Positions 1 to 7,483 of a DNA stretch of 15,546 nt are shown piece by piece. The translations under genes and the position numbers were made by a program. The DNA comes from Chloroflexota bacterium (lineage in GTDB: Bacteria; Chloroflexota; Dehalococcoidia; UBA1151; TMED-70): positions 21,147 through 36,692 of the forward strand of contig PASM01000002.1 of NCBI GenBank assembly GCA_002711965.1, written 5' to 3'. The notes beneath the pieces are model-generated. The model made no database searches, was not told the origin of the DNA, and saw only the letters and a program-made list of their open reading frames with translations. The stretch's first letter is position 1. Every line of letters starts with the position of its first letter.

Positions 1-75
1 GTTTTAGTTCAAGGCGCTTTTCTTTTAGTTTTTGATACTTATTATGGTATGAAATTTAAAAATATTCAGGATTAG
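1..75 (+). CDS. C-terminal end of an unidentified protein (partial at left edge)
   Basis: Frame 1 is open from the first base to a TAG at 73-75 and encodes 24 residues (VLVQGAFLLV..., ending FKNIQD). The other two plus-strand frames hit stops within about 35 bases. The first ten residues are hydrophobic, as in the end of a membrane segment or a buried strand. The stop overlaps the stop of the convergent minus-strand DinB-like gene by two bases, a packing that fits this compact genome. Too little is present to name a family, and a chance open frame cannot be excluded. Confidence 0.45.
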   Translation, partial: VLVQGAFLLVFDTYYGMKFKNIQD

Positions 76-587
76 TTATTTAATCCTTTTATCATACCTC
101 TAATATATGCAACTTGCCCTAAATGTTGAGATTCTTCTACAAGTACATGGCCTAATATCCAATAACCACTTTTCAATTCTCCGCTTAATCTTTTATATTG
201 CTTTGTTAGGTCTTCGCCACTTAAGTTTTCTATAACTTTAATGCTTTCAATTCTTTGATCGTTGTAAAAATTCATTAGCTGTTCTTTATTCATTTCTGGT
301 AAATTTGCTAAATCTTGTTTCCCATATCCTTTTCCATAATCATTTTCATCAAAAGGAAATTTTTTATTCCAACCATTCCTTATCCAAACACTTTCTTTAC
401 CACCTATAACTTGATTTATCCAATTGTCCTCAACTCTACCCATGTGCCATAGCAAATAAATTATATTATTCGATTCTAGGGAAGGTTGCCACCTTAATTC
501 TGATATAGATAACCCTTCAATTGATTTGTTTAGAAGCTGTAGGTATTCTTCTAACCCAGAAATAATGGCTCTTTTAAATTCATTCAC
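72..587 (-). CDS. DinB/DUF664-like putative metal-dependent four-helix protein
   Basis: A 171-residue protein with the length and layout of the DinB/YfiT/DUF664 superfamily, four-helix bundles that often bind a divalent metal through a histidine-rich triad. Some relatives are thiol-dependent (for example mycothiol- or bacillithiol-dependent) transferases or isomerases. Visible ligand candidates are H48 in the LLWHMGRVEDNW segment and the C-terminal H147-x3-E151-x3-H155 followed by LGQ. The Glu in the middle resembles DUF664 more than classic DinB, where His is usual. There is no signal peptide or membrane segment. An AAGGA lies about 10 bases upstream of the ATG. The gene follows the SDR gene on the same strand after 63 bases and may share its transcript. 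Substrate unknown; family call fairly secure, function not. Confidence 0.75.
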   Translation of the reverse strand: MNEFKRAIISGLEEYLQLLNKSIEGLSISELRWQPSLESNNIIYLLWHMGRVEDNWINQVIGGKESVWIRNGWNKKFPFDENDYGKGYGKQDLANLPEMNKEQLMNFYNDQRIESIKVIENLSGEDLTKQYKRLSGELKSGYWILGHVLVEESQHLGQVAYIRGMIKGLNN

Positions 588-650
588 TTAAAATCCTTAT
601 ATTTTACTTAATATGATGAATTTTATTATATATCTACTTTTTAAAGAAAT

Positions 651-1439
651 TTAGTAAGAATCTTTTGTATGATTTTCAGAATCGTTTAATTCTTTAGTCC
701 AAAGCGCTTCTAATGTATATTTTGGATGCCAGTTTAATATTTTGTAGGTTTTATCACTGTTAAATTTACCATGAGGAATTTTGGGAGAAATGAAAAAAGT
801 TTCCGTATTTGATTTAAGTTTTTTTAGGTCTAAGTCTACAGCACATCTAACTGCCTCTCCACAATCAATCCAAGATGTTGTAAAAGGAGTCATATCTTGA
901 TGTAGTACTGCAGGTTCAAAATCTGGAGTTGTTAAATCGTAATGATGCCTCATATTTAGATATAATAAAGTCACTACTTTTATGTCATAATATTCTGAAT
1001 ATCTGTTGCAAATTTCTTGGCCTAAAAATTTGCTTAATGCATAAAGTCTTGTTCCTGGTTGTGGAGGCATATCAGGATTTAAGTTCGTATCCCATTCTTC
1101 GTATGAAGTGCCTACCAATTGAAAATGAGGACCCGTATTAATTACTCTCTTTATATTATGTGTTTTTGCAGCATTCATCATTGCATAATTTCCCATAGTA
1201 GATACATCAAAAGCTAGCTTTCTATCATGTCTCAATACTGAAAGATTAATAATACAATCCTTCCCTTCAGCAGCTTTAGAAACTCCATCAACATCATCTA
1301 CGCTAAGCTTTTGAAAGTCTCCTTTATATTCACTGGGAGGTTCTTTTATATCTGTTAATAAAATTTCATGTTTGTTTTTTAGTGCTTTGACAACCCACGG
1401 TCCTAACATTCCTGTTCCACCTAAAATTAAAATTTTCAT
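651..1439 (-). CDS. NAD(P)-dependent epimerase/dehydratase-like extended SDR
   Basis: A 262-residue extended short-chain dehydrogenase/reductase. The N-terminal Rossmann motif GGTGMLG (residues 7-13) follows a hydrophobic strand, and D30 at the end of the second strand suggests NAD preference. The catalytic Tyr-Lys pair is Y133-A-L-S-K137. The family includes nucleotide-sugar epimerases, dehydratases and sugar or uronate dehydrogenases. Extended SDRs are usually 300 or more residues, so the C-terminal substrate domain is short, as in uronate dehydrogenases. That comparison rests on length only. The ATG overlaps the TGA of the upstream degenerate SDR gene (ATGA, 4 nt), so the two are almost certainly co-transcribed and translationally coupled. 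Substrate not determinable; a carbohydrate or sugar acid is plausible from the neighbourhood. Confidence 0.85.
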   Translation of the reverse strand: MKILILGGTGMLGPWVVKALKNKHEILLTDIKEPPSEYKGDFQKLSVDDVDGVSKAAEGKDCIINLSVLRHDRKLAFDVSTMGNYAMMNAAKTHNIKRVINTGPHFQLVGTSYEEWDTNLNPDMPPQPGTRLYALSKFLGQEICNRYSEYYDIKVVTLLYLNMRHHYDLTTPDFEPAVLHQDMTPFTTSWIDCGEAVRCAVDLDLKKLKSNTETFFISPKIPHGKFNSDKTYKILNWHPKYTLEALWTKELNDSENHTKDSY

Positions 1440-2128
1440 AAAGATTCCCCTATAAAATCATCTATCTTATTAGTTAAAAATCTTTGACCTTCAAAAGTAT
1501 CTTGCATGTGATAATTTATCCAATTTGGGCCTTTTTTTCTTGCTGAGTTAAATGGTCCTCTAGTCAATTTAGATTCTTCAGAATAAAAATCAAATTCTAT
1601 AAATTTTTCTAAAGATTTACATAATTTGTTTTCTGATAATTTATAATCACTATCATTATCGAGATCTCCTAAACGTAAATTTATTACTTCAAAGACTTGA
1701 TCTCTTGCAAATTCTTTACAAACTTTTTCTGATAGATCAGCACATAATATATCCATATTTTCTACAGGAAATTTTAACTCCCATTTTTCAGTAACAGTTA
1801 AGTTGGACTCTATATCAAGAAATAAATCTAAAGTTGAAATTGAGAAAACCCTTTCAACATTTTCTTCTCCAGCCGCAAATAAAAGATCATAAGTTTTTCT
1901 TGTGTGAAAATCAATTAATTCTTCATTTATTTTAAGATTTGTACCTTTGTAACCTATATGGAAATATATATCAATATTTTGAAATATTTTATTTAGCTCT
2001 TTAGAATTTTTATATTCTAAAGAATTTTCTTCAATATATTTAAGGTTATGATTCTTTAGACATTTAGATAAAAATTTTCCAATTTTAGTACTTGAAGATG
2101 AAATAAGTATGTTTTTTTTCTTTTTCAT
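1436..2128 (-). CDS. Divergent SDR-like protein lacking cofactor and catalytic motifs
   Basis: A 230-residue protein resembling an extended SDR in outline: an N-terminal hydrophobic strand (NILIS), a VERVFSIST segment at about 92-100 where epimerases carry the serine strand, and an INLRLGDL segment at about 149-156 where they carry the LR.G motif. The glycine-rich loop is replaced by SSSSTKIGK (residues 10-18), and no Tyr-x3-Lys follows the serine region at the expected place. It is therefore probably not a conventional oxidoreductase. The frame is open end to end, with a normal start and an ATGA overlap with the downstream intact SDR, so it does not look like a decaying pseudogene. A heterodimer or regulatory subunit is one reading. 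The SDR relationship is my judgement from weak similarity. Confidence 0.6.
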   Translation of the reverse strand: MKKKKNILISSSSTKIGKFLSKCLKNHNLKYIEENSLEYKNSKELNKIFQNIDIYFHIGYKGTNLKINEELIDFHTRKTYDLLFAAGEENVERVFSISTLDLFLDIESNLTVTEKWELKFPVENMDILCADLSEKVCKEFARDQVFEVINLRLGDLDNDSDYKLSENKLCKSLEKFIEFDFYSEESKLTRGPFNSARKKGPNWINYHMQDTFEGQRFLTNKIDDFIGESL

Positions 2129-2139
2129 TATGAAATTTG

Positions 2140-2160
2140 TAACATTATTAGTTAATGTTA
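2140..2160. promoter_or_regulatory. 8-bp inverted repeat in a divergent promoter region, operator candidate
   Basis: TAACATTA (2140-2147) and TAATGTTA (2153-2160) are perfect inverted copies separated by five bases. They lie in the 73-base gap between the divergently transcribed SDR pair (minus) and RraA-family gene (plus). The site is small, centred at 2150 and not followed by a T run, so a protein-binding dyad is more likely than a terminator. No regulator gene is visible in the window, and chance is possible in such AT-rich DNA. Confidence 0.4.
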
Positions 2161-2201
2161 ATCCTATATTAATTTCTTTAAAATAATAAAAGGAAAAGTG
2201 T

Positions 2202-2939
2202 ATGAATATAAATAATATAAAAAGACCAGATAAAAATTTAATAGAAAAATTAAAACTTATAGGAACAGCAACTGCCTCAGGTGAATTAAATAAACTAGGA
2301 ATTAAGGATCCATTTATTCAAGGTCCAATTTCATACTCTCCTGGTAAAACTATCGCTGGACCAGCAATTACCTTGCAATTTTTACCTATGAGAGAAGATG
2401 TATATTCTGATGACCAAGAAATGGATCCAGAGGTTCAACTTCATAGACATGCCTTATATATTGCTGAAAAAGGCGATATTGTGGTTGTTGATGCTAGGGG
2501 AGATCTAAGAAGTGGAGTTTTCGGAGAAATGATGTTGACCTATTTTCAAGGTAAAGGAGGAGAAGGAATAATAGTTGATGGTGCTATAAGAGATTTTACA
2601 CATGCTAAAGATCTTGAATTAGGGATGTGGCTAAAAGGAGTAACTCCTAATTATCATACTCAAGTATCTATTTATCCAAATGCTGTGAATATACCAATCT
2701 CTTGTGGAGGTGTTCTTGTGAACCCCGGAGATATAATTTTAGCAGATGATGACGGAGCCGTTGTAGTGCCAATTTCTTTAGCAGAAAAATTAGCAGATAC
2801 AGCAACTGGGCATACTGAGTGGGAAGTTTTTGCTAGAAAAAAACTTTCTGAAGGAGGAGAATTAAGAGATTTTTATCCTAGAAATGCCTGGTCAGAAAAA
2901 ACTGAAGAAGAATACTCAGCTTGGCTAGAAAACAATTAA
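2202..2939 (+). CDS. RraA-family protein, probable hydroxy-oxo-acid aldolase/decarboxylase
   Basis: A 245-residue protein of the RraA/HMG-aldolase fold. This family contains 4-hydroxy-4-methyl-2-oxoglutarate and 4-carboxy-4-hydroxy-2-oxoadipate aldolases, which also decarboxylate oxaloacetate, as well as the RNase E inhibitor RraA. The core is visible: VVVDARGDLRSGVFGEMM (residues 94-111), then GIIVDGAIRD (122-131). R130-D131 sit 20 residues after E109, matching the acid-x20-Arg-Asp metal and substrate motif of the aldolases, with Glu where Asp is common. It is longer than E. coli RraA (about 160 residues), with extra residues at both ends, as in aldolase-type members. An AGGA at 2191-2194 lies seven bases before the ATG. 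The gene precedes a sugar-acid dehydratase by 69 bases. An aldolase or decarboxylase role is favoured over RNase regulation; substrate unknown. Confidence 0.82.
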   Translation: MNINNIKRPDKNLIEKLKLIGTATASGELNKLGIKDPFIQGPISYSPGKTIAGPAITLQFLPMREDVYSDDQEMDPEVQLHRHALYIAEKGDIVVVDARGDLRSGVFGEMMLTYFQGKGGEGIIVDGAIRDFTHAKDLELGMWLKGVTPNYHTQVSIYPNAVNIPISCGGVLVNPGDIILADDDGAVVVPISLAEKLADTATGHTEWEVFARKKLSEGGELRDFYPRNAWSEKTEEEYSAWLENN

Positions 2940-2948
2940 TCCTTTTTA

Positions 2949-2976
2949 TTGACTTTTTATGAGTCATTTATATACT
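2949..2976 (+). promoter_or_regulatory. Sigma70-type promoter upstream of the first enolase-family gene
   Basis: TTGACT (2949-2954) and TATACT (2971-2976) are each one base from consensus and separated by 16 bases, pointing at the dehydratase ATG at 3009. The spacer region carries a small dyad, TGACT (2950-2954) and AGTCA (2962-2966), seven bases apart and overlapping the -35 box, so it could be a repressor site. This promoter would let the dehydratase and the P-loop gene be expressed apart from the RraA-family gene. Confidence 0.55.
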
Positions 2977-3008
2977 CAAACAAAACATTTACTGATTTGT
3001 GGTGACTA

Positions 3009-4157
3009 ATGAAAATAACGGATATAAAAATATTTGCTGCTGAGTATGCTCAAACATCTAAAAGTCCAACCAATAAAAAATGGATTTTTCTTAAAATGGA
3101 GACAGATGAAGGAATTCATGGTTGGGGTGAAGTTGGTTCTTCAGTAAACGTGTCAGAAAACTTTATGGCTACAGCCATAAAAGAAGTAGCACCACAACTT
3201 ATTGGTGAAAACCCAATGGACACAGATAGATTATGGAATAAAATTTTCAGAATGTTTTCTTATATGGGTTCTAGAGGTTTTACAACATCTCTTACTGCAG
3301 GTTTTGATATAGCTTTATGGGATATTAAAGGGAAAGTATCAGGACTACCAGTTTATGACTTACTTGGTGGAAGATATAGAGATCCAGTTAGACTTTATTG
3401 TAATGCTTGGTTCAACGGGTGCTTTACTCCAGAAGAATATGCAAATGCAGCAAAAGTAAATGTTTTAGAAAATGGTCATAATGCTTGTAAACTAGATCCA
3501 TTTCTAGAAATGACCCAATTTCACACAATGTATCAAGATGGATTTATTTCTGAAGAAGGAGAACAATTAGGTTATGATATTGTTGCGGCTGTAAGAGAAG
3601 TTGTAGGTCCTGAAATAGAAATATTAATAGATGCTCACGGACACTATAATGTACCAAATGCTATAAGAATTTCTAATAATTTATACGAAAGATTTAATAT
3701 TGCATGGTTTGAAGAACCTGTGCCTCCTGAAGGAATTAATGCTTTGAAGCAAGTCAAAGAAAATACAATGGCACCAATTTGTGTTGGTGAAAGGCTTTAT
3801 ACTAGAGCTGATTTTATTCCTATTTTAGAAAATAATTTAGCAGACTATATTATGCCTGATACAGTTTGGACCGGTGGTATCTCAGAAATAAAAAAAATAG
3901 CTACAATGGCTGAAGCCTATTATATCCCTATAGCTCCTCATGTTATTCCAGGGGGACCTTTAGAATTAATAGCAGCCGCACATGTTGTAAGTTCTGTTCC
4001 TAATTTTTATAAGTTAGAGCACTCACATGCATTTATACCTGAGCACAATAATATTTTAGAAGAACCATACCTAATTAAAGATGGGCATCTACACTTAAAT
4101 GGAAACCCAGGATTGGGATTTGAGTTAGATGAAGATAAGTTAGAAAAAATTGCATAA
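3009..4157 (+). CDS. Enolase-superfamily sugar-acid dehydratase, galactonate/mannonate dehydratase-like
   Basis: A 382-residue mandelate racemase/muconate lactonizing type enzyme. It should remove an alpha proton from a sugar acid and eliminate water, giving a 2-keto-3-deoxy acid, with Mg2+ held by three acids. A capping domain (about 1-125) with a GWGE motif at 38-41 precedes the barrel. Barrel motifs: K161-L-D, D208-A-H210-G (first ligand plus a catalytic His on the same strand), WFEEP (233-237, second ligand), GER (260-262, third ligand E261) and AP-H311 as the other catalytic residue. The D-x-H-G pattern with a late His is typical of galactonate, mannonate and related dehydratases. Length is normal and the protein cytosolic. 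Only a weak ribosome binding site precedes the ATG. The P-loop-like gene follows after 12 bases. Substrate not resolved. Confidence 0.9.
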   Translation: MKITDIKIFAAEYAQTSKSPTNKKWIFLKMETDEGIHGWGEVGSSVNVSENFMATAIKEVAPQLIGENPMDTDRLWNKIFRMFSYMGSRGFTTSLTAGFDIALWDIKGKVSGLPVYDLLGGRYRDPVRLYCNAWFNGCFTPEEYANAAKVNVLENGHNACKLDPFLEMTQFHTMYQDGFISEEGEQLGYDIVAAVREVVGPEIEILIDAHGHYNVPNAIRISNNLYERFNIAWFEEPVPPEGINALKQVKENTMAPICVGERLYTRADFIPILENNLADYIMPDTVWTGGISEIKKIATMAEAYYIPIAPHVIPGGPLELIAAAHVVSSVPNFYKLEHSHAFIPEHNNILEEPYLIKDGHLHLNGNPGLGFELDEDKLEKIA

Positions 4158-4169
4158 GAAAAGGTATTT

Positions 4170-4844
4170 GTGAAAATAATTTTAGCAGGGATAGAATATG
4201 TAGGAACTACTACTATTGCAAAGATGATTAAGGATTGGAAATTAGAATATACAGGAACTCCTTTTTATGATGGACTAATGCATGATCATATGAAAATACC
4301 TCATACATCAGGCCATCCAGATGACACAACGCTAGAAGAACAAAAACAGATTCTTAATTTATCACCAAAATTAATGGAAATGTACCATAGGTATCATATG
4401 TACTATCACTTACATCATTATTTTCAAAGAGATGATCTAACAGTTGGCTTCCATATTGAGGAAGCCGTTTTAGCTAGAAAATATTTTGGATATGGACTTG
4501 AAGGAGAAGCTTTTGATAGAGAAAATATAGTTTTTGAAAGAATCGAAAATAGAATCAAACAAATCACAAATGATCCTATAATAATTATTCATATGAAAGC
4601 TGATGTAGAAGTTATAGAAAAAAGAATGGAAAATTTAAAAACTAGTCCAGAACATTCTAATAGCCCTTTATTATTAAATGATATTGAAAATGTAATGAAT
4701 GATTATAAGCATTATGTTGATAAAAGTACTATTGGGCCTAAAATAGAAGTTGATACATCTGCTGATAGCCCTGCTGAGACATTAGATAAAATAATTGATC
4801 TAATTAAACCTCATATTTCTGAAGAAGACATGAAAAAAAATTGA
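4170..4844 (+). CDS. Histidine-rich P-loop-like protein without Walker lysine, unknown function
   Basis: A 224-residue protein starting with GTG at 4170, preceded by AAGAAAAGG at good spacing. The start MKIILAG-I-E-Y-V-G-T-T-T (G7 to T15) has the shape of the P-loop of thymidylate- and shikimate-type kinases, with strand, loop and helix in the right order. However, the invariant lysine before the Thr/Ser is a threonine (T13), with no Lys until K18. A later IIIIHMKADVEVIEKRM segment (137-153) resembles the strand plus Arg-containing lid helix of nucleoside kinases. Residues 38-95 contain ten histidines, including a dense HRYHMYYHLHH cluster at 73-83. It lies 12 bases after the dehydratase and is surely co-transcribed. 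It may be a diverged kinase fold that binds metal or nucleotide without standard catalysis. I do not recognise a named family. Confidence 0.7.
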   Translation: MKIILAGIEYVGTTTIAKMIKDWKLEYTGTPFYDGLMHDHMKIPHTSGHPDDTTLEEQKQILNLSPKLMEMYHRYHMYYHLHHYFQRDDLTVGFHIEEAVLARKYFGYGLEGEAFDRENIVFERIENRIKQITNDPIIIIHMKADVEVIEKRMENLKTSPEHSNSPLLLNDIENVMNDYKHYVDKSTIGPKIEVDTSADSPAETLDKIIDLIKPHISEEDMKKN

Positions 4845-4850
4845 AGTTTT

Positions 4851-5927
4851 TTATTCCCATTTGAAAGTTTTTATTCCAATTATGAAAGCCACTATTATCC
4901 AAACAAGCATAATAGATAATTCTGGAAGCAATTCAAGAGTATTGGTTCCATAAAGAGCTGATTCTCTTAAGGAGTTAACTAGAGGGGAAAGAGGAAGGTT
5001 GTTTGTGATAAGACTTAACCAATTTGGAAATATATCTGTATCAAAAAATACTCCAGATAAGAACATCATAGGAAAAGTAATTAAGTTTGCTATTGGTGCA
5101 GCATAATCTTCATTTGGAGATGCTCCTGAAATTGCTAATCCTATAAATAAAAATAATATAGATCCAAGTACAGAAAATATAATAATATTTATCCAAGCAA
5201 AAATACTTCCTAATGCTATATCGATATTTAAAATTAAGGTTCCAATCAAGAATAAAACAAAAGTTTGTATAACAATTATCAACAATCTACTTATCATTTG
5301 TCCTATAAGAAAATGAGATGGATCAATTGGAGTAGCTTGTAATCGTTTTAATACCCCTTGAGTCTTATAGCTAATTAATGTAAATACAACCCCTAGAATC
5401 CCACTTTGCATAATTGATAGTGCAACTATACCTGGAACTAAAAACCCTTTATAACCTTGATATTCATTTTCAAATATTTTTTCTTTTAAAATTATGTTTT
5501 TTCCCGTTTTTTGGTTAGATAATAAATCTGAAATTATCATATCGCTAAGATCGTAAAATTCCAATGCGATCTTTTCTTTAGAATTTTCATAAGATATTTC
5601 AATATTTGGAGATTCTAAAGAAAATTCTTTAGGAATTCTCATTGCAGAATCAATTTTGCCTTCCAGTATAGATTTTTCTACATCAGTTTCAGATATCAGC
5701 TTTATTTCAACATATTCTTTTTTTCTAAATTCATCTAGAAAAATCTCTGACTCATATGTATTAGAATAATTTATAATCCCTAATTTTGGAGGAGTAAATT
5801 GACCAAATCCAAAGAAGCCAATCCCCAGCATCATAACAATTGGAAAGAATAGAGTCCAAAATAATGATTGGGTTCTTCTGAAGTACATCTTAATGGTAGA
5901 TTTTGCAATAATCAAATAAATTTTCAT
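4851..5927 (-). CDS. ABC-2 type transporter permease
   Basis: A 358-residue ABC-2 family membrane subunit of an exporter. One membrane segment lies at about 21-42. A large hydrophilic domain (about 45-155), probably outside the membrane, follows, then five hydrophobic segments at roughly 162-187, 208-232, 238-266, 278-297 and 336-352. This is the usual N-terminal helix, external domain and C-terminal permease plan. The LKRLQATPIDP segment (193-203) is typical of the cytoplasmic coupling region, and NNLPLSPLVNSLR (309-321) of the final loop. Its ATG overlaps the stop of the ATPase gene by one base (TAATG), so the two form one transporter. It converges with the P-loop gene with a six-base gap. 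Relatives export drugs, lipids or antibiotics; cargo here unknown. Confidence 0.88.
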   Translation of the reverse strand: MKIYLIIAKSTIKMYFRRTQSLFWTLFFPIVMMLGIGFFGFGQFTPPKLGIINYSNTYESEIFLDEFRKKEYVEIKLISETDVEKSILEGKIDSAMRIPKEFSLESPNIEISYENSKEKIALEFYDLSDMIISDLLSNQKTGKNIILKEKIFENEYQGYKGFLVPGIVALSIMQSGILGVVFTLISYKTQGVLKRLQATPIDPSHFLIGQMISRLLIIVIQTFVLFLIGTLILNIDIALGSIFAWINIIIFSVLGSILFLFIGLAISGASPNEDYAAPIANLITFPMMFLSGVFFDTDIFPNWLSLITNNLPLSPLVNSLRESALYGTNTLELLPELSIMLVWIIVAFIIGIKTFKWE

Positions 5928-6694
5928 TAATTTTCCCTCAAACTTTTCCCGGTTAATTTTATGAAAACATCTTCTAATGTTGCATCTTGTATTTTTTCTT
6001 CAACTTTAAATCCTGAATCTACTAGCTCTTTAATTAAATTTTTTGGTGAGTTAATTGTAACTATCTGACCTGAGTCAATTATTGCAACTCTGTCACATAA
6101 TTTTTCTGCCTCTTCCATATAATGAGTAGTTATAATTATAGTTTTTCCACTATTTCTTATATTTTCAATTAATTCCCACATATTTCTTCTCGCTTGAGGA
6201 TCTAAACCTGTAGTTGGTTCATCTAAAAATAATACTTTTGGATCGTTAACTAATGCTACTGCAATTGATAATCTTTGCTTTTGACCGCCAGAAAGTGTTT
6301 TGTAGTAAGATTTTCTTTTTTCTAATAAACCTACTTTTTCTAGTATATTTTCAATATTTGGTTTAGATGTATAAAACACTGAAAACATCTCTATTATTTC
6401 AAATAAATTTAATTTATCAAAAAAGGAACATTCTTGAAGTTGAACGCCTATGATTTTTTTTACTGCTTTAGTATTTTTTGCAACATCTATTCCATCAATT
6501 TCTGCAAAACCTGAAGAAGGAGAGCGAAGGCCTTCCAAAATTTCTACTGTTGTAGTTTTTCCTGCACCATTTGGTCCAAGCAAGCCGAATATTTCACCTT
6601 GAGAAACATTGAAATTGATTCCATTTACTGCAGTAAAATCATCATATTTCTTAACTAAATTATTTACAGAGATTATTTCTTTTACTTTAGACAT
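5927..6694 (-). CDS. ABC transporter ATP-binding protein
   Basis: A 255-residue nucleotide-binding subunit of an ABC-2 exporter, powering the adjacent permease at the inner face of the membrane. All signatures are present: Walker A GPNGAGKT (40-47), Q-loop glutamine near 85-87, signature LSGGQ (134-138), Walker B VLFLDEP (154-160) with catalytic E159, D-loop near 164, and switch histidine H191. The end (DATLEDVFIKLTG) is the usual DrrA/CcmA-like tail, where ATLEDVF is a familiar motif. The start ATG lies one base after the stop of the HpaI-like aldolase gene, so the exporter is the distal half of a four-gene operon with lactonase and aldolase. Function as an ATPase is secure, substrate is not. 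Confidence 0.93.
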   Translation of the reverse strand: MSKVKEIISVNNLVKKYDDFTAVNGINFNVSQGEIFGLLGPNGAGKTTTVEILEGLRSPSSGFAEIDGIDVAKNTKAVKKIIGVQLQECSFFDKLNLFEIIEMFSVFYTSKPNIENILEKVGLLEKRKSYYKTLSGGQKQRLSIAVALVNDPKVLFLDEPTTGLDPQARRNMWELIENIRNSGKTIIITTHYMEEAEKLCDRVAIIDSGQIVTINSPKNLIKELVDSGFKVEEKIQDATLEDVFIKLTGKSLREN

Positions 6695-6695
6695 T

Positions 6696-7472
6696 CTATT
6701 TTATTTGTCTTATTTTTTGCTGCCAATCTAAAGCTGAATCTTTAAGTAGTGAGAGAGATGTAATAGACAATACCCTAGCACCTAAACTATGAAAATGTTC
6801 ATATTCATCAAACTGATCAGTTCCTGAATGTGTAGCAGCAGCTAATTTATTTCTTTCAATTGTTTTTTTTACAACTAAATCTAAATGCTCTTTAACATGA
6901 TCTTTACCCGGTAAACCCATTGATAGAGCCATATCTGAAGGACCAAGCCAAGTTGCATCTATTCCCTCTACCTCAAGTATATCATCAATGTTTTCAACAG
7001 ATTCTTTACTTTCTATAAGTGCAAAAAGGATTGTATTTTTGTTGGCAAATTCATAATAATCTTGAGTGTCATTAATTAGTGTTCCATAGTTATTATTTCT
7101 TCCTGTACCATAATTAGATCCCCTTTTACCCAAGGGAGGATATTTGGCTGCATCTCTAGCTTTTATTGCATCTTCTACATTATCTATATGAGGTACTACT
7201 ATACCTTTAGCACCTGCATCAAGCATCTTCAAAATAATATGAGGTTCATTCCCAGGTACTCTTACAACAGGAGCCATTCCGTATAGTTCTGCTGCTCTTA
7301 TCATGTTTTCTGCCTCAGAATCTGTCATTGACCCATGTTCACAATCTATAAAAACCCAATCAAAACCTAGAGAACCAAAAAATTCAATTAAGTGAGGAGA
7401 ATTTATGGCTAAATTTAACCCTACTGCAGTTTCATTGGATTTTACCTTTTCAAGAATTTTATTGTATTTCAT
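6696..7472 (-). CDS. HpcH/HpaI-family class II aldolase
   Basis: A 258-residue metal-dependent aldolase of the HpaI/YfaU (RhmA) group. These reversibly cleave 4-hydroxy-2-keto acids to pyruvate (or an analogue) and an aldehyde, such as 4-hydroxy-2-ketoheptanedioate or 2-keto-3-deoxy-L-rhamnonate. Catalytic residues align well: CEHG with H46, VRVPG with R71, ALIES with metal ligand E154, and GPSDM with D180. The DAGAKGIVVPHIDN segment (85-98) is the family's hallmark. Length is normal. AGGAAGGA lies just upstream of the ATG. The gene starts 11 bases after the lactonase stop and ends one base before the ABC ATPase, placing lactone opening and retro-aldol cleavage in one transcript. A dehydratase between them would be needed and could be one of the two enolase-family proteins here. 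Exact substrate unknown. Confidence 0.9.
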   Translation of the reverse strand: MKYNKILEKVKSNETAVGLNLAINSPHLIEFFGSLGFDWVFIDCEHGSMTDSEAENMIRAAELYGMAPVVRVPGNEPHIILKMLDAGAKGIVVPHIDNVEDAIKARDAAKYPPLGKRGSNYGTGRNNNYGTLINDTQDYYEFANKNTILFALIESKESVENIDDILEVEGIDATWLGPSDMALSMGLPGKDHVKEHLDLVVKKTIERNKLAAATHSGTDQFDEYEHFHSLGARVLSITSLSLLKDSALDWQQKIRQIK

Positions 7473-7483
7473 ATTTATCCTTC

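Noticed and set aside
929..1141. Plus-strand open frame of 70 codons inside the SDR gene
   Set aside because: It lies wholly antisense to a well-supported gene, has Cys/Leu-rich composition of antisense translation, and shows no family motif.
2202..2939. Identification as the RNase E inhibitor RraA or as a menaquinone methyltransferase
   Set aside because: The protein is much longer than E. coli RraA, carries the acid-x20-Arg-Asp aldolase motif, and lies beside a sugar-acid dehydratase. The methyltransferase label is a known historical misannotation of this family.
4845..4850. Terminator between the convergent P-loop and ABC permease genes
   Set aside because: Only six bases separate the stops and no stable inverted repeat spans them.
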